Assembly (NCBI GenBank): GCA_028700795.1
Contig: JAQVRY010000042.1
Span: 6,513 to 13,014 of the forward strand
From: Tissierellia bacterium
GTDB taxonomy: Bacteria; Bacillota; Clostridia; Tissierellales; Sedimentibacteraceae
Length of the DNA stretch: 6,502 bases
Direction of reading: 5' to 3'
The position numbers and the translations under genes were made by a program. Under the pieces are notes generated by a model. It was not told the DNA's origin. It was given only the letters and a program-made list of their open reading frames with translations, and searched no databases. Below, piece by piece: positions 1-6,232 of the stretch; within the stretch, counting starts at the first letter, position 1; every line of letters starts with the position of its first letter.

Positions 1-1405
1 CAGGATGAGGTATTTTATTTATTTCATTCATTTCCATGCGTTTATTTACAATCCATGTATTCAGTAATTCTTCAGGGAATACTCCTCCTTGAAGTAAGTA
101 GTCATGATCTTCTTCCAAAGCTGTAAGTGCTTCGTCTAATGATCGAGGCAGGGCTGAGAGTTTTTTCTGTTCTTCCGGTGAAAGATTGTAAAGATTAAAA
201 TCGTATGGTCCCCAACCGTTTTCATGAGGATCTATTTTATTAATGATACCGTCGATACCTGCCATAAGTATAGCTGCATAAGCATAATAAGGATTGCATG
301 TCCCATCTGGATTCCTTATTTCAAAACGTTTTGTTTCCGGGGATTTGGCATATGCCGGTATGCGGACAACCGCGCTTCTGTTTGAAGTTGCGTAACCTAT
401 TGTAACCGGTGCCTCATATCCCGGTACAAGACGTTTGTATGAATTTGTGGAAGGATTTGTCAAACCGCAAAGAGACCTGACATGTTTCAATAAACCTCCT
501 ATAAACCAATGAGCTTCTTGACTCAGGCCGGAATATCCATTCTCATCATAGAAAATAGGTTTTCCATCCTTCATTAAAAGCATATGTACGTGCATTCCGT
601 TCCCAGCTTCTCCGAAAATGGGTTTAGGCATAAATGTTGCAGTTTTATTTTCAGCTATGGCAGAATTTTTGATAACATATTTTATTATCATTGTTTTGTC
701 AGCCATTTCAGTCAACTCTCCAAGCTCAACCTCAATTTCAAGCTGTCCCGGACCGCCTACTTCGTGATGGTGATATTTGATTTCTACGCCCCAATCCTCC
801 AAAAGAAGACACATCCTGCTTCTCAATCCGTAAGTTATGTCATGAGGTGCAGTTATATGATAGCCGCCTTTTAATGGGACAGTATAACCTAAATTTTGGC
901 TTTCGTTATTGCCGCTGTTCCACTCAGCTTGGGATGTATCCATCTCGAAAGCAACTTTATTTGGTTTGCATTCATAACTGATATGATCCAGAACATGGAA
1001 TTCAAATTCAGGACCAATAAACATGGAATCAGCAATTTTACTTTTACGTAAATATTCTTCTGCTTTGAGAGCAACATTCCTGGGATATTGAGCAAATGGC
1101 GTATTTCCATCGGGATGTATAACAAATACATTGCCAATCATAGTAAGGGTGGGTACATCAACATAAGGATCAATATGGGCACTAGTAAGATCAGGGATGA
1201 ATACCATATCGCTTTTTTCAACGGTAGCATAACCGTAATTTGACCCATCAAAACCAATACCATACTTCATTGTATCATCATTAAGTCTTTCAGCCGGAAT
1301 CGTTAAATGACGCCAGCGTCCATTTATGTCAATCATCTTAAAGTCAATCATTTTAATTTTGTTAATGACACAATACTCTTGCACTTCATTTACTGTTGAA
1401 AACAT
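1..1405 (-). CDS. glnA: Type I glutamine synthetase, C-terminus cut by window edge
   Basis: Cytoplasmic enzyme joining glutamate and ammonium to glutamine with ATP, normally a dodecamer. My minus-strand translation is open for 468 codons from the ATG at 1405 to the window edge. It ends NKIPHP, matching the conserved PHPxEFELYY tail, so about ten residues are missing. Motifs in order: MIDINGRW near 24-31, metal ligands in GPEFEF (E133, E135), HHHEVGGPGQLE (E215, E223), MPKP 259-262, NGMH (H272), NSYKRLVPGYEAP 321-333, NRSA (R343), RFEIRNPD 360-367. Residues about 146-180 carry the insertion that marks the longer (GSI-beta) subtype, absent from the short Bacillus form. Y406 in NLYNLSPEE aligns with the adenylylated Tyr397 of the E. 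coli enzyme. The start is supported by a GGAGGT at 1411-1416. It is divergent from ppdK. The family assignment is secure; the subtype is inferred from remembered sequences. Confidence 0.96.
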   Translation of the reverse strand, partial: MFSTVNEVQEYCVINKIKMIDFKMIDINGRWRHLTIPAERLNDDTMKYGIGFDGSNYGYATVEKSDMVFIPDLTSAHIDPYVDVPTLTMIGNVFVIHPDGNTPFAQYPRNVALKAEEYLRKSKIADSMFIGPEFEFHVLDHISYECKPNKVAFEMDTSQAEWNSGNNESQNLGYTVPLKGGYHITAPHDITYGLRSRMCLLLEDWGVEIKYHHHEVGGPGQLEIEVELGELTEMADKTMIIKYVIKNSAIAENKTATFMPKPIFGEAGNGMHVHMLLMKDGKPIFYDENGYSGLSQEAHWFIGGLLKHVRSLCGLTNPSTNSYKRLVPGYEAPVTIGYATSNRSAVVRIPAYAKSPETKRFEIRNPDGTCNPYYAYAAILMAGIDGIINKIDPHENGWGPYDFNLYNLSPEEQKKLSALPRSLDEALTALEEDHDYLLQGGVFPEELLNTWIVNKRMEMNEINKIPHP

Positions 1406-1410
1406 GAAAA

Positions 1411-1416
1411 ACCTCC
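1411..1416 (-). promoter_or_regulatory. Ribosome binding site of glnA
   Basis: The minus strand reads GGAGGT five bases before the ATG at 1405. The spacing is slightly short but acceptable, and this fixes the glnA start. No other good start lies upstream in frame. Confidence 0.85.
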
Positions 1417-1446
1417 ATAATTATATTTTAGGTAGCTTATGGCAAT

Positions 1447-1476
1447 ATTATACAACATACTTGAGAACTAAAACAA
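1447..1476 (-). promoter_or_regulatory. Candidate sigma-A promoter of glnA
   Basis: On the minus strand a TTGTTT (-35, 1471-1476) and a perfect TATAAT (-10, 1447-1452) are separated by 18 bases. Transcription would start near 1440, giving a leader of about 35 bases, too short for a riboswitch or T-box. AT-rich DNA yields chance matches, but the perfect -10 box at a sensible distance from the gene makes this the best candidate. Confidence 0.5.
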
Positions 1477-1524
1477 GCCTTATCTTCACCTTGTTGGAAT
1501 TTATGTTAACCTATTATATTGTTT

Positions 1525-1553
1525 TTGACTTTCTTGAAATAACACTGTACTTT
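1525..1553 (+). promoter_or_regulatory. Candidate sigma-A promoter of ppdK
   Basis: TTGACT (1525-1530), a 17-base spacer and TACTTT (1548-1553) would start transcription near 1560 and give a leader of about 98 bases. Competing candidates are TTGTTG (1491-1496) with TATATT (1515-1520) at 18 bases, and a perfect TATAAT at 1564-1569 with no good -35 box. The region is so AT-rich that the choice is uncertain. Confidence 0.35.
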
Positions 1554-1645
1554 TTTCTAAATCTATAATATTATTGGTCTATATAATTATTTTTTTATTA
1601 TTAAAATAAAAAATGTGTTTGCAATAATTTAGAATTCTAAGAAAG

Positions 1646-1653
1646 AAGGAGGT
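1646..1653 (+). promoter_or_regulatory. Ribosome binding site of ppdK
   Basis: AAGGAGGT lies four bases before the ATG at 1658. It is near-perfect complementarity to the 16S rRNA 3' end, implying efficient translation and fixing the start codon. Confidence 0.88.
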
Positions 1654-1657
1654 CAAT

Positions 1658-4303
1658 ATGAACAAAAAATGGGTTTATTTATTCAAAGAAGGAAGTGCTT
1701 CTCAAAAAAGCTTATTAGGAGGAAAGGGCTCAAATTTAGCCGAAATGACTAACATTGGAATGCCTGTACCTCAGGGATTTATTGTTACTACGGAAGCCTG
1801 CACGGAATTTTATAATCAAGGAGAAAAATTATCAGAAGAAATAATCAGCCAAATTAGGTCTAGTTTATCTATTCTTGAAGAACAAACAGAAAAGGTATTT
1901 GGCAATGCTGAAAATCCTCTTTTGGTATCAGTTCGTTCAGGAGCTAAATTTTCAATGCCGGGAATGATGGACACAATCTTAAACCTTGGTTTAAATAACG
2001 ACACGGTTGAAGGTATTGCAAGAAAAACAGGAAATACACGCTTTGCATATGACAGTTTCAGAAGATTTATTCAAATGTTCAGCGATGTTGTTTTAAACGT
2101 TCCTAAGCATTTGTTTGAAAATGCACTTGAAAACAAAAAAGAAAAAAACGGATTCAAATTTGATACTGAATTAACTGCAGATGATTTAAAAGAACTTGTA
2201 CAGGAATTCAAACAAATTTACAAGAAGGAAGTACATGAAGATTTTCCGGACGATCCTGAAAAACAACTTTTAATGGCAATAGAAGCTGTATTCAAATCAT
2301 GGAACAATCAAAGAGCTATTACATACAGAAATTTATATGACATACCTCATGATATAGGAACAGCTGTAAATGTTCAGTCTATGGTATATGGCAACATGGG
2401 TGATACATCAGGCACGGGGGTTGCATTCACAAGAAATCCATCAACAGGAGAGAACAAAGTATTCGGTGAATTCTTAATGAATGCCCAAGGCGAAGACGTT
2501 GTCGCCGGAATTCGTACTCCCCTTGTAATTGACAAATTAAAAGAATTAATGCCGGAAATATATGATGAATTTATAAATGCTTCTAAAAAATTAGAACATC
2601 ATTATAAGGACATGCAGGATATTGAGTTTACAATTGAAGAAGGTAAACTTTACATCCTTCAAACACGTTCAGGCAAGAGAACAGCCGACTCTGCATTAAG
2701 AGCTGCAGTAGAAATGGTAGATGAAGGATTGATAACTAAGGAAGAAGCTGTTTTGCGCGTTGACCCGAAATCATTGGATCAGCTTTTACATCCAAAGTTT
2801 GACCCTGAAGATCTTAAAAAATCAGCTCCTATTGCAAAAGGACTGCCTGCTTCTCCGGGTGCAGCTTCAGGAAAAATATATTTTACGGCTGAAGATGCAG
2901 TTGAAGCATCATTAACCGGTGAAGAAACAATTCTTGTAAGAAAAGAAACATCTCCCGAAGATATTGAAGGAATGAGCAAAGCTAAAGGTATACTGACCTC
3001 AAGAGGAGGAATGACTTCCCATGCTGCCGTTGTTGCAAGAGGGATGGGTAAATGCTGTGTTGCCGGTTGTGAAACAGTAGTAGTAGACGAAAAGAATAAA
3101 ACCATGACTGTCAATAAAGTGGTTTACAATGAAGGCGATTATATTTCACTTGATGGTTCAACTGGAAGCGTATATGTGGGCGTAATAAAAACAGTTCCAG
3201 CTAATATATCAGGAAACTTTGAAAAATTAATGGTTTGGGCAGATGAATTCAGAAGACTCAGAGTTCGTACTAATGCAGATACACCACATGATTCTCAAGC
3301 AGCCGTTAAATTTGGGGCAGAAGGTATAGGTCTTTGCAGAACCGAGCACATGTTCTTTGAAGAAAGCCGAATATTCTCTGTAAGAAAGATGATTATTTCT
3401 GATACTGTTGAGCAAAGAGAAAAAGCATTGGCAGAAATCTTGCCTATGCAGAAAAATGACTTCAAGGGAATATTTAAAGCAATGGGAGTTCGTCCTGTTA
3501 CAATCAGGCTTCTTGACCCTCCTCTTCATGAATTTTTACCGACTGAGGAAGAAGATATAATAGAATTGGCTGAAGCCATGGATGTTCCTTTACAAGAATT
3601 AAAGGCCAAAATAAACAGTCTTCACGAATTTAATCCAATGCTTGGCCACAGAGGCTGCCGTCTTGCAATTTCATATCCTGAAATAGCAAAAATGCAGACA
3701 AGAGCAATAATTGAAGCTGCCATTGAAGTTTCAAGGGAAGAAAATTTAGAATTCGTACCGGAAATAATGGTTCCCCTTATTGGTAAGAAGGAAGAGCTTA
3801 TCATATTGAGAAAATTAATAATCGAAACAGCTGAAGAGACAAAGAAGGAATTCAAATCCGATTTGAACTATCTTGTAGGCACAATGATTGAAATACCAAG
3901 GGCATGCTTAACAGCTGATGAAGTGGCAGAATATGCTGATTTCTTCTCCTTTGGTACTAATGACCTCACACAGATGACATTTGGATATTCAAGAGATGAT
4001 GCCGGCAAATTCCTTGAAGATTACAAGGAAGCTAAAATTCTTGAACAAGATCCATTTGAAACCATTGACCAAGAAGGAGTCGGCATATTAGTTGACATGG
4101 CTGTTAAATTAGGCAGAAAGGCAAAGGAACACCTGCACCTTGGAGTTTGCGGCGAACATGGCGGAGACCCGGCATCAGTTGAATTCTTCCACAGAGTAGG
4201 TCTTGACTATGTATCGTGCTCACCGTTCAGAGTTCCTGTGGCAAGACTTGCTGCTGCACAAGCTGCTTTAAAAGATAAGTTAGACATCCATATAGACAAA
4301 TAA
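1658..4303 (+). CDS. ppdK: Pyruvate, phosphate dikinase (EC 2.7.9.1)
   Basis: Cytoplasmic enzyme that reversibly interconverts pyruvate, ATP and phosphate with PEP, AMP and pyrophosphate. In many anaerobes it works alongside or instead of pyruvate kinase, making glycolysis pyrophosphate-linked. The protein has 881 residues, close to the 874 of the C. symbiosum enzyme. The N-terminal ATP-grasp nucleotide domain covers about 1-340 (GGKGSNLAEM 21-30, SVRSGAKFSMPGMMDT 91-106, E323, Q335). The central swivelling phosphohistidine domain covers about 390-505, with catalytic H455 in GGMTSHAAV. The C-terminal TIM-barrel PEP/pyruvate domain covers about 530-875 (R561, R617, E745, N768, C831 in GVCGEHGG). 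All fall at the C. symbiosum positions as I remember them. T453, two residues before H455, matches the threonine phosphorylated by the regulatory protein in plants; no such regulator gene is in the window. It is probably monocistronic, since the following gene has its own TATAAT box. Confidence 0.98.
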   Translation: MNKKWVYLFKEGSASQKSLLGGKGSNLAEMTNIGMPVPQGFIVTTEACTEFYNQGEKLSEEIISQIRSSLSILEEQTEKVFGNAENPLLVSVRSGAKFSMPGMMDTILNLGLNNDTVEGIARKTGNTRFAYDSFRRFIQMFSDVVLNVPKHLFENALENKKEKNGFKFDTELTADDLKELVQEFKQIYKKEVHEDFPDDPEKQLLMAIEAVFKSWNNQRAITYRNLYDIPHDIGTAVNVQSMVYGNMGDTSGTGVAFTRNPSTGENKVFGEFLMNAQGEDVVAGIRTPLVIDKLKELMPEIYDEFINASKKLEHHYKDMQDIEFTIEEGKLYILQTRSGKRTADSALRAAVEMVDEGLITKEEAVLRVDPKSLDQLLHPKFDPEDLKKSAPIAKGLPASPGAASGKIYFTAEDAVEASLTGEETILVRKETSPEDIEGMSKAKGILTSRGGMTSHAAVVARGMGKCCVAGCETVVVDEKNKTMTVNKVVYNEGDYISLDGSTGSVYVGVIKTVPANISGNFEKLMVWADEFRRLRVRTNADTPHDSQAAVKFGAEGIGLCRTEHMFFEESRIFSVRKMIISDTVEQREKALAEILPMQKNDFKGIFKAMGVRPVTIRLLDPPLHEFLPTEEEDIIELAEAMDVPLQELKAKINSLHEFNPMLGHRGCRLAISYPEIAKMQTRAIIEAAIEVSREENLEFVPEIMVPLIGKKEELIILRKLIIETAEETKKEFKSDLNYLVGTMIEIPRACLTADEVAEYADFFSFGTNDLTQMTFGYSRDDAGKFLEDYKEAKILEQDPFETIDQEGVGILVDMAVKLGRKAKEHLHLGVCGEHGGDPASVEFFHRVGLDYVSCSPFRVPVARLAAAQAALKDKLDIHIDK

Positions 4304-4360
4304 AAGTTGGGGTTAGAAAATCTTAACATTAAATAAAACTACAAAAATGATTATGAAGAT

Positions 4361-4391
4361 GGGCGGTTAAGCAGGTTTAGCTTGACCGTCC
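4361..4391 (+). repeat. 12-bp inverted repeat downstream of ppdK, possible weak terminator
   Basis: GGGCGGTTAAGC (4361-4372) can pair with GCTTGACCGTCC (4380-4391) around a 7-base loop, with two G-U wobbles in RNA. It is the only GC-rich structure between ppdK and the next gene. It is followed by TTAAAAAAA rather than a U-tract on the plus strand, and no U-tract follows on the minus strand, so it is not a textbook intrinsic terminator. It may end or stabilise the ppdK message or act on read-through into the sigma remnant. Confidence 0.55.
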
Positions 4392-4429
4392 TTAAAAAAA
4401 TATTCCGTGGGATTCTACAAATTTACTTG

Positions 4430-4435
4430 TATAAT
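4430..4435 (+). promoter_or_regulatory. TATAAT -10 box upstream of the sigma remnant operon
   Basis: A perfect TATAAT is preceded by no recognisable TTGACA-like -35 box; the positions 16-18 bases upstream read around CGTGGGAT. Transcription would begin near 4442, leaving a very short leader of about 18 bases before the GTG at 4460. ECF operons often autoregulate from non-TTGACA promoters, so the missing -35 could mean another sigma factor or an activator, or the box may be chance. Confidence 0.35.
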
Positions 4436-4444
4436 AGTTTAGAC

Positions 4445-4453
4445 GGAGGAGGT
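4445..4453 (+). promoter_or_regulatory. Ribosome binding site deciding the GTG start of the sigma remnant
   Basis: GGAGGAGGT lies six bases before GTG 4460. It argues for that start over the in-frame TTG at 4382, which has no ribosome binding site and lies inside the hairpin. Confidence 0.8.
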
Positions 4454-4459
4454 GAACCT

Positions 4460-4718
4460 GTGGATGAAAAGATTATTGAGCTTATAAGATCATCAAAGGA
4501 CAAAGGCCTAATGCTCATGCAACAACAATATTCAGGGCTGATGCATTATATAGTTGGAGGAATTCTACAAAATGAGAGCGACATAGAAGAATGTATCATA
4601 TCTGCAGCTGACATCCCAAATCGCTGCAGAGCTTGGAATGACAGAACGTTCTATCGAAGGAAGACTATACCGCCTGCGAAAAAAGCTGCAGAAGATATTA
4701 GGAGGTGATTTTAGATGA
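4460..4718 (+). pseudogene. ECF RNA polymerase sigma factor remnant, internal deletion with frameshift
   Basis: ECF sigma factors direct RNA polymerase to stress or envelope genes and usually have about 160-190 residues; only about 86 codons remain. The start is GTG at 4460, six bases after a strong GGAGGAGGT (4445-4453). The first 46 codons resemble the beginning of sigma region 2 (KGLMLMQQQYSGLMHYIV, then NESDIEECI). The original frame then runs into unrelated sequence and stops at 4706-4708. In the +1 frame from about 4602, codons read LQLTSQIAAELGMTERSIEG and continue RLYRLRKKLQKILGGDFR to a TGA at 4716-4718. This is a typical ECF region 4.2 helix-turn-helix and C-terminus. Regions 2.2-2.4, the linker and most of 4.1 are missing. 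The TGA overlaps the next gene's ATG, as in intact operons. As it stands it cannot be a working sigma factor. A sequencing or assembly error cannot be excluded, but would have to remove some 80-90 codons. Confidence 0.85.
4701..4708 (+). promoter_or_regulatory. Ribosome binding site inside the sigma 3' end
   Basis: GGAGGTGA encodes the Leu-Gly-Gly-Asp tail of the sigma protein and also serves as the ribosome binding site for the ATG at 4715, six bases further on. The dual use is typical of translationally coupled ECF/anti-sigma operons. It also explains why the sigma 3' end could persist after the gene was broken. Confidence 0.8.
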
Positions 4719-6181
4719 GCGAAAAAGATTATAACTTTGATAAGCAGATGATTGAGCAGCTCAGCTATGTGACCCCTCCGGAAGAGGAAGTACGTAAGAC
4801 AAATCCATGGAGCAAACCCATTGGCTTTATCACTTGGGGCTTTATCCTGACAACAATGCACTTGAATTTTTTATACCTGCAGTATATTTTGCCTGTTATA
4901 GGTGTTATTCTTATTTTTCTTGGCTTTCGTAGCCTAAGAAACGAAAACAAATATTTTAAAGTAGCATGGTTACTTTCCATATTGAAGCTATCATTACACC
5001 TGGGAGACCTAGTATGGATTTCAACGCCCCTAAACATTATGGACTATCCCAAGTTTGCTATAGGCTCGGTAATGTTTCCATTCCAAATAGCTTTGTTTCT
5101 TGTTTTCCGAGCGGCATTGAAAGAGACTTCTAAAAAAGCGGACAGATTAATGGAATCAGATCCATTACTTTGGGCAACCTTGTGGACAATAGCAGCATAC
5201 CTTATTGCTCTATCACCACTTTCCAATAGTTGGCTGATTTTTATTCCTATGTTAGTATGCTATATTTTTATTGTGCGCTCATTATACAGCATAGGAGATG
5301 AATTGGACGATACTGGATATGTTCTGACAAATGCACCGGTCAAAATCAGCAATCAAACATTCGGATGGACTTATTTTCTTATTGCATTTACAGTTGTAAT
5401 AATATGCAGTATTTTCTCCAATCACCTAAAATTACAATCACAAGAGTATTTTCATCCAGAAACCACAGAAGCTAGGCAACATCTCCTTGACCTGGAATTT
5501 CCGGCTGAAGCCCTGCGGTATCTCAGCAATGAAGATGTGACAATGCTAAGTGAAGCTGTTAATGTGGAATCATTCAGTAAGTTGCTTATGTTTGATGCAA
5601 AGAGAATTGAACATGAGGAAAGATATGGAAACAATATACAAATAACTCATACTTATGAGCCGGGTAAAAAGAATATGGATGCTACTACGGTCTATATCGA
5701 GCTGCCGAAAAATGTAGTATATGCAATGCAATATTTCACATGGAATGGCGGGCGGCCAATCTGGCAGGACGGCATTCTGATTTCAGGAGAAACAGCGGCG
5801 GATGATAAGCAGATAATCAGCAGCGGCCTCTTCTACAGCAAAAGAGATGTCGAGTATACTGCGGATTTTCCCCGCCTTGTATGTGACAGAATGACACAAC
5901 AATCGATGTTTGGCACCTACTACCCTGTGCTGATAACAGGTGCTCTAAGTTATCCGCTTGGCTCTGAAGATCAGGGCGGATATGTGCTTTACCGTTATAC
6001 TGTCAAGGTTGACAGTGATATTTATGATACTTATAATATCTTTAGCTACGTACACCTTTTAAGCCCCTTACACATTCCATACACAAGGACTGAAGATTTG
6101 ATTTTGAGCGGTGCTTATACCTTTGAGGATATGTTGCAGCAACATCAAACAAAATATGAGTCTTTAAGGAAACCTGATTAA
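4715..6181 (+). CDS. Seven-pass membrane protein, putative ECF anti-sigma/sensor partner
   Basis: A 488-residue protein in two parts. A charged N-terminal stretch of about 33 residues, likely cytoplasmic, precedes about seven hydrophobic segments near 34-50, 53-72, 82-104, 112-133, 150-168, 171-190 and 216-235. A soluble C-terminal region of about 250 residues follows, predicted outside the membrane by segment count. The N-terminal pattern VTPPEEEVRKTNPW followed by a YILPVIGVILIFLGFRSLR segment, and the later RQHLLDLEFPAEALRYL, resemble what I recall of clostridial membrane proteins encoded directly after ECF sigma genes. This is recollection, not a search. The ATG overlaps the sigma TGA, implying translational coupling. 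The likely job is holding or sensing for the sigma factor through the short N-terminal tail, but no ASD or zinc anti-sigma motif is visible. The frame is intact although the upstream sigma is broken. No enzymatic motif was recognised. Confidence 0.82.
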   Translation: MSEKDYNFDKQMIEQLSYVTPPEEEVRKTNPWSKPIGFITWGFILTTMHLNFLYLQYILPVIGVILIFLGFRSLRNENKYFKVAWLLSILKLSLHLGDLVWISTPLNIMDYPKFAIGSVMFPFQIALFLVFRAALKETSKKADRLMESDPLLWATLWTIAAYLIALSPLSNSWLIFIPMLVCYIFIVRSLYSIGDELDDTGYVLTNAPVKISNQTFGWTYFLIAFTVVIICSIFSNHLKLQSQEYFHPETTEARQHLLDLEFPAEALRYLSNEDVTMLSEAVNVESFSKLLMFDAKRIEHEERYGNNIQITHTYEPGKKNMDATTVYIELPKNVVYAMQYFTWNGGRPIWQDGILISGETAADDKQIISSGLFYSKRDVEYTADFPRLVCDRMTQQSMFGTYYPVLITGALSYPLGSEDQGGYVLYRYTVKVDSDIYDTYNIFSYVHLLSPLHIPYTRTEDLILSGAYTFEDMLQQHQTKYESLRKPD

Positions 6182-6187
6182 ATAAAA

Positions 6188-6221
6188 AAAGGATTTGAGT
6201 TGCTTTAAAATCAAATCCTTT
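6188..6221 (-). terminator. Intrinsic terminator of folA, probably bidirectional
   Basis: AAAGGATTTGA (6188-6198) pairs perfectly over 11 bp with TCAAATCCTTT (6211-6221) around a 12-base loop. On the minus strand the stem runs into a T-tract (complement of 6184-6190), making a good terminator for folA. On the plus strand the stem is followed by CAACTCC and only then a T-rich run from 6229, so it would stop the membrane-protein transcript less efficiently. It sits between convergent genes, starting seven bases after the plus-strand stop codon. Confidence 0.85.
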
Positions 6222-6232
6222 CAACTCCTTTA

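Noticed and set aside
584..874. Plus-strand open frame of 96 codons opposite glnA
   Set aside because: It lies wholly within the glnA coding sequence, which has unmistakable family motifs. It has no ribosome binding site and an implausible composition.
889..1137. Minus-strand open frame of 82 codons within glnA
   Set aside because: It is an out-of-frame shadow of glnA on the same strand, with no recognisable protein features.
1500..1525. Possible GlnR/TnrA operator beginning with TGTTA at 1504
   Set aside because: The second half-site (TNACA after seven bases) is absent, and no other TGTNA-N7-TNACA match was seen in the intergenic region.
1326..1568. Plus-strand open frame of 80 codons spanning the glnA start and the intergenic region
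   Set aside because: It overlaps the N-terminus of glnA on the opposite strand and runs through AT-rich promoter DNA. It has no ribosome binding site, and its hydrophobic look is explained by T-rich sequence.
1406..1657. Riboswitch, T-box or small RNA gene in the divergent region
   Set aside because: No conserved core, GC-rich helices or terminator were found. The sequence is simple AT-rich promoter DNA.
2779..3114. Minus-strand open frame of 111 codons opposite ppdK
   Set aside because: It lies opposite the conserved phosphohistidine domain of ppdK. It is the longest of several antisense shadows, with no start signal or recognisable motif.
4382..4459. TTG-initiated N-terminal extension of the sigma remnant
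   Set aside because: The TTG lies inside the hairpin, has no ribosome binding site and precedes the TATAAT box. The GTG at 4460 with GGAGGAGGT is clearly better.
4565..4861. Minus-strand open frame of 98 codons across the sigma/membrane-protein junction
   Set aside because: It is antisense to both the region 4 remnant and the start of the membrane protein. It shows no motif and no ribosome binding site.
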